Below are positions 1 to 5,005 of a stretch of DNA of 9,765 bases, one piece after another. The stretch is from the NCBI GenBank assembly GCA_009903905.1, contig WYEI01000239.1, forward strand, positions 1 through 9,765. Reading direction: 5' to 3'. Positions within the stretch are counted from its first letter, which is position 1. Every line of letters begins with the position of its first letter. The stretch is from Pyrobaculum sp. GTDB taxonomy: Archaea; Thermoproteota; Thermoprotei; Thermoproteales; Thermoproteaceae. The notes beneath the pieces are model-generated. The model saw only the letters and a list, made by a program, of their open reading frames with translations. It made no database searches and was not told the origin of the DNA. The position numbers and the translations under genes are program-made.

Positions 1-23
1 CAATTCTGAAAAAACCACGAGAG

Positions 24-173
24 AAAAGCCCGGCGGGCTTCGAGGGGCCTTTCCCTAACTGTCTAGCTCCTCCACGCACCCATCCGCGTTACACGCGTCG
101 TCGGCCCCTCACAGCCCAGCTTGGGAAACCGCAACCCGTTAAAGCCACAAACCCTGTCTCACCCACCGGGCTC
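24..173 (-). ncRNA. Candidate structured non-coding RNA, family not recognised
   Basis: No protein is evident here, but the minus strand has the layout of a stable RNA gene. A strong TATA box at 206-192 sits about 24 nt before position 173. The predicted 5' end (172-162) pairs over 11 positions with the 3' end (37-27), with one G-U, giving a long closing helix. Inside, 110-103 pairs perfectly over 8 bp with 49-42, and 97-93 pairs with 89-85 around a 3-nt loop. A further CCCA/TGGG hairpin lies near 113-124. The RNA ends in T runs at 26-24 and 14-9. Size is about 150 nt. I looked for RNase P RNA, SRP RNA and 5S rRNA core motifs and found none, so function is unknown. The helices are seen in the sequence; expression is inferred. 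Confidence 0.6.
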
Positions 174-191
174 GTATATTAGATATACACA

Positions 192-206
192 TATATATAA
201 ATCTTT
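192..206 (-). promoter_or_regulatory. TATA box/BRE for the candidate RNA
   Basis: The minus strand reads AAAGATTTATATATA: an A-rich BRE-like stretch followed by a canonical archaeal TATA box. Its centre is about 24 nt before the predicted RNA 5' end at 173. It is among the strongest TATA matches in the window and lies in an AT-rich island (181-260). Confidence 0.65.
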
Positions 207-222
207 CTATAGCCGATACACT

Positions 223-306
223 TTACATAGATATTAAAGACACAACTAAATAAAAAACAAGAAGACACGACACAGCCAACCCACCTACCACCACCTCCTC
301 GGGCAT
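223..306 (-). CDS. Possible 27-aa membrane peptide
   Basis: An ATG at 306-304 opens a 27-codon frame ending in TAA at 225-223. It starts MPEEVVVGG and is followed by a strongly hydrophobic stretch (about residues 5-25) that could form one membrane span. A GGGAGGAGG purine run lies about 19 nt upstream, too far for a normal ribosome binding site. A 14-bp palindrome lies at 333-346. The frame ends just before the promoter of the candidate RNA on the same strand. I do not recognise the peptide, and a frame this short could be chance. The hydrophobic composition and neat placement are the only support. Confidence 0.25.
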   Translation of the reverse strand: MPEEVVVGGLAVSCLLVFYLVVSLISM

Positions 307-332
307 GTAGAAAAGAGAAAAGCGCCTCCTCC

Positions 333-346
333 CTAATTCGAATTAG
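333..346. repeat. 14-bp perfect palindrome
   Basis: CTAATTCGAATTAG is fully self-complementary. It lies about 30-40 nt before the possible small-peptide start at 306 and could be an operator or a weak symmetric promoter element. A second dyad follows at 353-367 (CCCGC, 5-nt loop, GCGGG). Function is unknown. Confidence 0.4.
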
Positions 347-386
347 ATCTCACCCGCGTCAAGCGGGCATCAAAAGCACACAGGAA

Positions 387-427
387 TGCCCCGGCCGGGA
401 TTTGAACCCGGGTCGCGTGTACGGGCT
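387..427 (-). pseudogene. Displaced tRNA 3' half (putative att site)
   Basis: Read on the minus strand, 414-387 is a complete T arm and acceptor 3' strand with discriminator A. These 28 nt match the exons of the tRNA-Glu gene at 955-1073 exactly. A further 7-nt match (427-421) extends the similarity to the 3' side of the anticodon loop, interrupted by six extra bases at 420-415. No 5' half follows upstream and CCA is not encoded. The copy lies in the same orientation as the intact tRNA, on its 3' side, which is the arrangement left by tRNA-targeted integration. It lacks the T-loop intron of the intact gene. A different parental tRNA, such as the other Glu isoacceptor, is possible. Confidence 0.75.
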
Positions 428-936
428 ACATAAAGCTGGCCACAGACGATAATTTTAAGGCCGCCCTCAAGCAGAATAAGAATGTCATAACTGTGACGGG
501 CGTCGTGATGTATCTCGAGCTGGTGAGCGGCAGAGGCGGCTCCCTCGTCGCTAAATACTTCACCCGCAACTTAGGAAATGCACTTGCCGTCGCAGACAAA
601 CTCAAGGCGGCCGGGCTTAGGCCTAACATCGTAAGGTCTAACGCCAACTACGTGGTGTACATCGCCTCGGCCGACCTCTTGAAGTCGGCGGGGAGGGACG
701 AGACCGTCAGAAAAGCCATAGCGCTGTATCTCGCCGATAAGGCGAAGAACGGCACGACGAGACAGAGGGAGATCGCGGAAAAGATTCTAAAGAGGAACCC
801 CCTTTTTCAACCAATGGCTTTCTGCATCCTTAAAGCTGGCATCGCTATGAATAGGCTAATATCGAAAACGCCTAGCCTAGCATACATGTGGAACCAACAA
901 CAGCAGACTTGCCGAATTGAACATATGTTCCATTAA
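406..936 (+). pseudogene. Fragment resembling a PaREP2-type paralogous protein
   Basis: The frame is open from inside the tRNA remnant (a stop lies at 403-405) to a TAA ending at 936. The first usable start is GTG at 493, giving 147 aa, but protein-like sequence (GYIKLATDDNFKAALKQ) already begins before it, so the 5' end looks cut at the tRNA junction. The central part (YLELVSGRGGSLVAKYF, then a helix-rich region to about KRNPLF) resembles the PaREP2 repeat proteins of Pyrobaculum; this is from memory of the family and is uncertain. The last 40 or so residues are polar, Gln-rich and AT-rich in codons, and look like non-native read-through. Function is unknown. Confidence 0.5.
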
Positions 937-974
937 ACGGTACGGAAAACGACATGGTGCCCCGGCCGGGATTT

Positions 975-992
975 TTAGGCGGGTTCTCCCCT
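975..992 (-). other. tRNA intron in the T loop (56/57 or 57/58)
   Basis: The 18-nt insert interrupts TTC-AAAT. The repeated A makes cuts after C56 or A57 give the same product. The bulge-helix-bulge is relaxed: a central helix GGGT/GCCT with wobble pairs, bulges TCA and AAA, and a GGG/CCC inner stem. The tRNA 3'-half copy at 387-427 lacks this insert. Confidence 0.8.
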
Positions 993-1047
993 GAACCCGG
1001 GTCACGGGCTCGAGAGGCCCGCATCCTTGACCGGGCTAGACTACCGG

Positions 1048-1070
1048 TTGGGGTAGCCGGCGCTGGCTAC
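1048..1070 (-). other. tRNA intron, acceptor stem position 3/4
   Basis: The 23-nt intron forms a near-ideal bulge-helix-bulge. GGGG (1077-1074 region) pairs with CCCC of the intron as the 4-bp central helix. The left bulge CCG is cut CC|G and the right bulge AAC is cut AA|C. The inner helix is TAGCC/GGCTA with loop AGCGCC. Splicing joins GCC to CCGG and restores the 7-bp acceptor stem. Confidence 0.85.
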
Positions 1071-1112
1071 GGCCCCCGTGACGTCGCCGGAGCGACCTTG
1101 ATTACTGGCGCG

Positions 1113-1130
1113 TTTAAAAATTTTTCGTCT
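1113..1130 (-). promoter_or_regulatory. TATA box for tRNA-Glu
   Basis: On the minus strand an A-rich BRE-like stretch is followed by TTTTTAAA (1121-1114). The centre is about 44 nt before the tRNA 5' end, predicting a leader of roughly 18 nt that RNase P must remove. The extra leader Gs also form part of the intron-1 splice motif. Confidence 0.55.
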
Positions 1131-1156
1131 TTAGACATGCCGTCGGGCGCGGCGCG

Positions 1157-1168
1157 AATATATTAAAA
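1157..1168 (+). promoter_or_regulatory. TATA box for the MBL-fold gene
   Basis: AATATATTAAAA is centred about 26 nt before the ATG at 1188, which predicts transcription starting at or next to the start codon (leaderless mRNA). Confidence 0.6.
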
Positions 1169-1187
1169 CCTTGGGGAAGAGTTAGAC

Positions 1188-1991
1188 ATGGAGGTTATAA
1201 CTAAGTATCTCGAGGGCGTTCCTCTCATAACTGTGTTTGTGGTTGATGTCGGCGGGGTCAGGTTTGTGGTTGACCCGGGACCGGCGGCTCTCCACTCCCC
1301 GCTGGATGTTGATGCGGTGCTTTGTACGCATATACACCTAGATCACTGCGGCTCCGCCGGCCATTTGGCGAGGCCTACCTACGTCCACGAGAGGTATACC
1401 AGACACGTGGCAGATCCTTCGAAGCTGTATGAAGCCAGCAGGTCGGTGCTGGGGGTTTTTGCAGAGAAGTTCGGCCGCCCGTTGCCTAACGAAAAGGTGA
1501 CGGGGGTGCCGGACGGGGCCAGGCTTTTCGATGTATTCGACGCCGTACACACCCCCGGCCACGCGCCGCAACACGTCATGTATTACCACAGAGACCGCAA
1601 GACGCTGTTTGTGGGAGACGGGGCAGGGGTGCACATCCCGGAGCTCAGCGCCGTTATTCCCACAACGCCGCCGCCATTTAGGCTCGACCTCTACCTGCAG
1701 TCCCTCGACAGGTTGCGCGGCCTCGACGTAGATGTGTTGTGTTACCCGCACTACTCCTGTACACGCGACGTGGAGCTCCTGAAGAGACACAGGGAGCAGG
1801 TGGAGGCGTGGGTGGAGGCTCTGCGGGGGCGTCTGGATCTGCCGGTGGACGAGGCCTTGCGGTTGCTGGCAAAGGAGGATGAAAACGTCGCCAAGGTGCT
1901 GGAGGCGGGCGGCCTCTACCTAGACTTCTACCTCAGGTTCAGCGTGTTGGGCTTTATGGAGTATCTCCGTCAAAGCGCCTCCTCCTCGTAG
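1188..1991 (+). CDS. Metallo-beta-lactamase-fold hydrolase
   Basis: This 267-aa protein has the metal-binding signature of the metallo-beta-lactamase superfamily: THIHLDH at residues 47-53 (His48, His50, Asp52, His53), His125 in HTPGHA, Asp144 in FVGDGAG, and His188 in CYPHYS. Together these can bind two metal ions, usually zinc. The short single-domain form resembles glyoxalase II-like and other small hydrolases; no tRNA-processing (RNase Z) exosite or beta-CASP insert is evident. The substrate cannot be named. No signal peptide is seen, so it is probably cytoplasmic. The ATG fits the TATA box about 26 nt upstream. The gene converges on the amidase gene and overlaps its 3' end by 22 nt, so the C-terminal SASSS tail is shared coding DNA. 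Confidence 0.9.
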   Translation: MEVITKYLEGVPLITVFVVDVGGVRFVVDPGPAALHSPLDVDAVLCTHIHLDHCGSAGHLARPTYVHERYTRHVADPSKLYEASRSVLGVFAEKFGRPLPNEKVTGVPDGARLFDVFDAVHTPGHAPQHVMYYHRDRKTLFVGDGAGVHIPELSAVIPTTPPPFRLDLYLQSLDRLRGLDVDVLCYPHYSCTRDVELLKRHREQVEAWVEALRGRLDLPVDEALRLLAKEDENVAKVLEAGGLYLDFYLRFSVLGFMEYLRQSASSS

Positions 1992-3175
1992 GAGGCGGCC
2001 ACAGCAAGCAACACGTCTTCGTCTCTAGCCGCGATCTGGAGACCCACGGGGAGACCTGAGGCGGGGGCGGGCACCGATATCGCGGGGTGCCCCGTCAAGT
2101 TGAAGAGCTCGGTATACGCCAGGAGTCTCGGCCTCACGGCAATGCTCGCGGCCTCCTCTATCGGCACCGCCTCGGTGGCTGTGGTGGGCGACACCACCAC
2201 GTCGTATCTCTTGAGGAGAGAGCTGAAAAACTGGGTGGCCTCCTCCTTGACCCTCTTGGCGGTTATGTACGCCACGGCGGGTAGCGCGACCCCGGCGCTG
2301 AGCAGAGTGGCGACGTCCCGGCCCATATAATCCGCGGCGCTTCGCAGGTAGTCGTAGTAGTTGGCCGCGGCCTCCGAAAGCAAGATGGCGGCCCTCGCGG
2401 AGGAGTACCTTGCGGCGTCTATAAACACCTCGTCCCTCAACCCGCCGATGCCCTCCAACGCCTCCACCGCCCGCCAGAAGGCCTTCTCCACATATTTAGT
2501 CGGCTCCGCCACGCCCATCAACACGGCGAATCTAAACCTTCTGAGCGGGGTGAGCTGCTGAGGCGCCCACCCCACCGCCGACAGCATCTTCACCAATTCG
2601 CGAACCGACCGCGCAAAGAAGCCCACGTGGTCTAGGCTCTGCGCCAGAGGGTAGACCCCCTCCATGGGCATCTTGCCATAGGGCGGCTTGTAGCCCACGA
2701 CGCCGCAGAGCGCCGCGGGTATCCTCACAGAGCCCCCCGTGTCTGTGCCGATACCCAAATCCGCCACTCCTATCGCCACCGCACCTGCGCTACCCCCGCT
2801 GGAGCCCCCAGTTACGCGGGAGGGGTCGTGGGGGTTCCTGGCAGGACCGAAGTGGGGGTTCACGTTTGTTGCGCCCAGCGCCAGCTCGTGCATATTTGTC
2901 TTACCTAGCACCACGGCGCCCTCAGCCATGAGCCTGCGGACAACCGCCGCCGTTTTGTCCCCCATCTTCCTCATATACGGCGCGCCGTTTGTCACGGGCA
3001 TGCCGGCCACCTCTATGTTGTCCTTAACCGCCAATGCGACCCCGCACAACGCGCCGCATCTCCCGGCCTTCCTCAGCAAATCCACCTCCTCAGCCGCCTT
3101 CTCGTTTAGGAAGAGGAAGTAGTTCAAGTCGGCGCGCCGCCGCGCTTCCTCCACCTTCTTTGCCACCTCGCTCAT
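1970..3175 (-). CDS. Amidase-signature family enzyme (GatA-like)
   Basis: This 401-aa protein carries the full amidase-signature Ser-cisSer-Lys triad: Lys51 in AVKDNIEV, Ser125 in GGSSGGSAG and Ser149 in GTDTGGSVRIPA. The 24-residue Ser-Ser spacing is the family standard. These enzymes hydrolyse amides or, as GatA, release ammonia from glutamine for tRNA-dependent amidation. At 401 aa it is shorter than typical GatA (roughly 450-480 aa) and no gatB is near, so a stand-alone amidase is as likely as GatA. The ATG overlaps the TGA of a 35-codon upstream frame (ATATGA), suggesting translational coupling in a two-gene unit with a TATA box at 3303-3296. It converges with the MBL-fold gene. Confidence 0.88.
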   Translation of the reverse strand: MSEVAKKVEEARRRADLNYFLFLNEKAAEEVDLLRKAGRCGALCGVALAVKDNIEVAGMPVTNGAPYMRKMGDKTAAVVRRLMAEGAVVLGKTNMHELALGATNVNPHFGPARNPHDPSRVTGGSSGGSAGAVAIGVADLGIGTDTGGSVRIPAALCGVVGYKPPYGKMPMEGVYPLAQSLDHVGFFARSVRELVKMLSAVGWAPQQLTPLRRFRFAVLMGVAEPTKYVEKAFWRAVEALEGIGGLRDEVFIDAARYSSARAAILLSEAAANYYDYLRSAADYMGRDVATLLSAGVALPAVAYITAKRVKEEATQFFSSLLKRYDVVVSPTTATEAVPIEEAASIAVRPRLLAYTELFNLTGHPAISVPAPASGLPVGLQIAARDEDVLLAVAASYEEEAL

Positions 3176-3279
3176 ATCAGCTGAAGACCCCTCAGAATCG
3201 TCGCCACCAGGCGCCTCACCTCCTCCACGTCAGGCGGGGATATGTCAAGGCTTTTGAGAAGAGGTTCCACGTAGTCCAC
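3172..3279 (-). CDS. Small coupled peptide upstream of the amidase
   Basis: A 35-codon frame starts at GTG 3279 and ends in TGA at 3174-3172, overlapping the amidase ATG. It reads MDYVEPLLKSLDISPPDVEE and continues with a predicted helix ending LRGLQLI. A TATA box (3303-3296) is centred about 20 nt before this GTG; a second in-frame GTG at 3270 is also possible. The position matches gatC next to gatA, but GatC is usually around 90 aa and I see no clear GatC motif. It may be a reduced partner protein or a short leader peptide that couples translation. Function is unknown. Confidence 0.45.
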   Translation of the reverse strand: MDYVEPLLKSLDISPPDVEEVRRLVATILRGLQLI

Positions 3280-3294
3280 GACAAGATCTACACG

Positions 3295-3876
3295 TTATTT
3301 AAATTCCTCTGCCGTCTGGCGGCAGGTGGTGGCGTAGAACAGCTTCTCCGATATCCAGTTCGCCTGGGACCCCACGTAGTCCGCCTTCTTTCTCAGCTCG
3401 TAGTCGCGGGGCTCCAGCGAGAGGAGGTCTAGGTAGAGGCTCTCCACGGCCTCCTTCAGCCGCCTAGCCGCCTCCACGTTTTTGCGCAGTAGCTCCTCGG
3501 TGGCTGAGCGGCCCAGCTCCCCGGCCACGTCCGCTACGCCCATTAGGTAGGTGTAGACGTCTACTCCCAGCTCCTCTCTGCTGGGTAGGCGGCCCTCCTT
3601 TGCGAAGAGGTAGAGGGAGTAGGCCTCCACGTATTCCTGGAGGCCCGTCACGGCGTTGCCGTAAAACATGGGCCACTCCTCAATCATCTTCTTGAGCTTG
3701 GCGACCACCTCCTCTATGTCGCGGAGAGCCTTCTCCGCGGCGGCCATGTCCCTCCTAATCACGGAATAGACCACCGCCTTGGATAGCCTTGCCACCTTTA
3801 TGGAGGTCTGCACCACCTCGTCTTTGACCTGCTCGTACCTCCTGAGCTCTTCGTATAGGGCCTTCGTGTGTAACAT
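3295..3876 (-). CDS. Translin/TRAX-family RNA-binding protein
   Basis: This 193-aa protein is almost entirely helical and matches the archaeal translin family (COG2178). The best anchor is YLMGVADVAGELGR at about residues 110-123, equivalent to the conserved 'GLADxTGELxR' motif. Eukaryotic TRAX is the nuclease subunit of C3PO, with acidic catalytic residues. Here Glu81 and Glu84 (QEYVEA) and Asp116 and Glu120 (DVAGE) keep the Glu-x2-Glu and Asp-x3-Glu spacing, so RNase activity is plausible. I chose ATG 3876 because the TATA box TTTTAAATA is about 23 nt upstream. The frame stays open upstream to 3972, but that part lies over the 3' end of the presenilin-like gene. The TAA stop lies inside the TATA box of the next gene. 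Confidence 0.82.
   Translation of the reverse strand: MLHTKALYEELRRYEQVKDEVVQTSIKVARLSKAVVYSVIRRDMAAAEKALRDIEEVVAKLKKMIEEWPMFYGNAVTGLQEYVEAYSLYLFAKEGRLPSREELGVDVYTYLMGVADVAGELGRSATEELLRKNVEAARRLKEAVESLYLDLLSLEPRDYELRKKADYVGSQANWISEKLFYATTCRQTAEEFK
3296..3303 (-). promoter_or_regulatory. TATA box for the small peptide-amidase unit
   Basis: TTTAAATA on the minus strand overlaps the TAA stop (3297-3295) of the translin-like gene and lies 20-30 nt before the possible GTG starts at 3279 and 3270. Confidence 0.55.
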
Positions 3877-3893
3877 GGCGTGGAAAAGATCTG

Positions 3894-3903
3894 TATTTAA
3901 AAG
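3894..3903 (-). promoter_or_regulatory. TATA box for translin-like gene, containing the upstream stop codon
   Basis: The minus strand CTTTTAAATA serves as TATA box about 23 nt before ATG 3876. It also contains the TAA stop (3899-3897) of the presenilin-like gene. Confidence 0.6.
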
Positions 3904-4784
3904 AACCAGGCCAGGGAGATGAGGGGCGAGAGCAGGAGCATGGGGAATGGGAGCGCCGGCCCGTAGCCCCAACGCTTGAGGAACACCTCAACCGTCAGCT
4001 TCAGGCCGAAGTATATGAGCACCGCGCCGAGGCCCACCGCGATCAGCGCCGTGTCTCTGCCGTATTCCACAAGCCGCATAGCCAAGAAGGACAAGGCCAT
4101 GGAATACACCACGAAGTCACCCACGCCTAGAGAAAGCGTTTTGAGCCTCACCACGAAGCCGAACAAAGGCGTGTCGGCCTTCCCCCCCTCCCCGCCGCCC
4201 GCCGAGGGGGGAGACATCTCCCTGCTCCTCCTCACCATCTTCCCGAGGAGCCCCTTGCTGACCATCACGTAGTCGTAGATGGGGAGGGCGGCTAGGAGCG
4301 CCACGACAGTGGCCGGCGGCAACAACCACACAAACATGGCCCCGGCGAGGGAGCCCAAGAAGCCGAGGAGGAGATCCCCCCTCTTCCTCCGGAGCAGAAA
4401 CACGGTTAAGGCCCCAAAGAGTAGGGAGGCCCACATGAGCCTCACGGCATTTATCTCGTCGATGAAGCCCACCCAGTAGTACATTATCACGTAGAACTGA
4501 AACACGCCGACGGAAAGCACGAACCAGATGAAGGAGAGAAACAGAGAGAGGAGCCTCCTCCTGGTGAACATGATATAGATCACGGCGGTGGCGGCCACCA
4601 ACAGTACAAAAAACAACACCAGGTTGTACATAGTGGCCCCGGCGTCCTCGGCCTTGACATACGGCGTCGACTCCACCGGCAACTCCTCTATCCTCTGGCC
4701 AATAAAAGCGGGCCCGGTCCCAATCAACACAGCCAAAACCACTACGAGCAACGCCGGAATCACCACAGCCCCCGATGGACACAT
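3897..4784 (-). CDS. Presenilin/signal-peptide-peptidase-type intramembrane aspartyl protease
   Basis: The 295-aa protein is a multi-pass membrane protein with all three GxGD-protease hallmarks: Tyr-Asp at 170-171 (LPIYDYVMV), Gly-x-Gly-Asp ending at Asp223 (SLGVGDFVVY), and the PAL motif at 276-278 (YGPALPFPM). The two aspartates are the expected catalytic pair for cleaving substrates inside the membrane. Hydrophobic segments lie at about 7-27, 53-72, 79-101, 113-130, 137-153, 157-174, 215-235, 245-266 and 279-294. A Gly/Ser-rich charged loop (about 184-207) separates the catalytic helices. The TATA-like run at 4793-4782 overlaps ATG 4784 and instead fits a leaderless start at GTG 4766 or 4763, which would shorten the protein by 6-7 residues. 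It diverges from the small gene at 4858. Confidence 0.87.
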   Translation of the reverse strand: MCPSGAVVIPALLVVVLAVLIGTGPAFIGQRIEELPVESTPYVKAEDAGATMYNLVLFFVLLVAATAVIYIMFTRRRLLSLFLSFIWFVLSVGVFQFYVIMYYWVGFIDEINAVRLMWASLLFGALTVFLLRRKRGDLLLGFLGSLAGAMFVWLLPPATVVALLAALPIYDYVMVSKGLLGKMVRRSREMSPPSAGGGEGGKADTPLFGFVVRLKTLSLGVGDFVVYSMALSFLAMRLVEYGRDTALIAVGLGAVLIYFGLKLTVEVFLKRWGYGPALPFPMLLLSPLISLAWFF

Positions 4785-4826
4785 AAATAATAACTTTCCC
4801 GTCGCCGTCTAGCCACGGCACTACGC

Positions 4827-4840
4827 AAATATTTTTAAGC
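4827..4840 (+). promoter_or_regulatory. TATA box for the 48-aa small gene
   Basis: AAATATTTTTAAGC is centred about 25 nt before ATG 4858, the usual leaderless spacing seen across this window. Confidence 0.55.
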
Positions 4841-4857
4841 TGGACACCCGGCGGCGC

Positions 4858-5004
4858 ATGAGAACAATCATGGAAAAGTTAGGCCCCCTCTCAAAAATAC
4901 TAAACGAGCTGGGCATAGACCCCCGCTACCCAGCACATCTTATAACACCACGCCTCTACACGCTGGCGCCGAGACTAGCCGCGAAGCTGGCAGACGCCTC
5001 TTAA
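4858..5004 (+). CDS. Small 48-aa leaderless protein
   Basis: This frame begins MRTIMEKLGPLSKILNELGI and ends in TAA at 5002-5004. A TATA box about 25 nt upstream fits a leaderless ATG. It is basic and looks mostly helical: an amphipathic N-terminal helix, a Pro-containing turn (DPRYPAH) and a second helix (APRLAAKLADAS). There are no cysteines or membrane spans. It diverges from the intramembrane protease and converges with the poly-G gene. I do not recognise the family. The promoter spacing and protein-like composition support a real gene; an annotation pipeline with a length cut-off would miss it. Confidence 0.55.
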   Translation: MRTIMEKLGPLSKILNELGIDPRYPAHLITPRLYTLAPRLAAKLADAS

Positions 5005-5005
5005 C

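Larger units (their letters stand above)
387..954. mobile_element. Remnant of an element integrated at tRNA-Glu
   Basis: This stretch lies between a tRNA 3'-half copy and the intact tRNA-Glu, both in the same orientation, as expected for an element integrated into a tRNA gene. It contains one decayed reading frame and an AT-richer tail (about 800-950) unlike the flanking GC-rich genes. A 12-bp palindrome GAACATATGTTC lies at 919-930. No integrase, recombinase or replication gene is present, so the element is heavily deleted or was always very small. Confidence 0.5.
955..1073 (-). tRNA. tRNA-Glu(CUC) with two non-canonical introns
   Basis: Exons are 1073-1071, 1047-993 and 974-958, with CCA encoded at 957-955. 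Joined, they give a 75-nt cloverleaf: acceptor GCCCCGG paired with CCGGGGC, anticodon stem CGGGC/GCCCG, loop CTCTCGA with anticodon CUC (Glu), T stem CCGGG/CCCGG and T loop TTCAAAT. Without removing a 23-nt insert after position 3 the acceptor stem cannot form, and without removing an 18-nt insert the T loop is broken. There is no intron at the usual 37/38 site. A TATA box (1121-1113) lies on the same strand upstream, and a T4 run follows about 10 nt after the CCA. Multiple introns at unusual positions are known in Thermoproteales tRNAs. Confidence 0.92.

Noticed and set aside
24..173. RNase P RNA, SRP RNA or 5S rRNA identity for the candidate RNA
   Set aside because: The conserved P4-region strings of RNase P, the SRP helix 8 motif and the 5S loop sequences are not found. 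The closing helix alone is not enough for a family call.
1..400. CRISPR array or leader
   Set aside because: Short dyads occur, but there are no regularly spaced direct repeats.
387..450. A split-tRNA 3' half gene transcribed separately
   Set aside because: A TATA-like run lies upstream on the minus strand, but no pairing leader or matching 5' half is visible, and the direct-repeat arrangement with tRNA-Glu explains it better.
954..1166. 70-aa frame on the plus strand
   Set aside because: It lies antisense over the tRNA-Glu gene and its introns; composition is that of tRNA sequence.
3877..3972. N-terminal extension of the translin-like protein to 225 aa
   Set aside because: It overlaps the 3' end of the presenilin-like gene, is Pro/Ala-rich, and lies upstream of the TATA box that fits ATG 3876.
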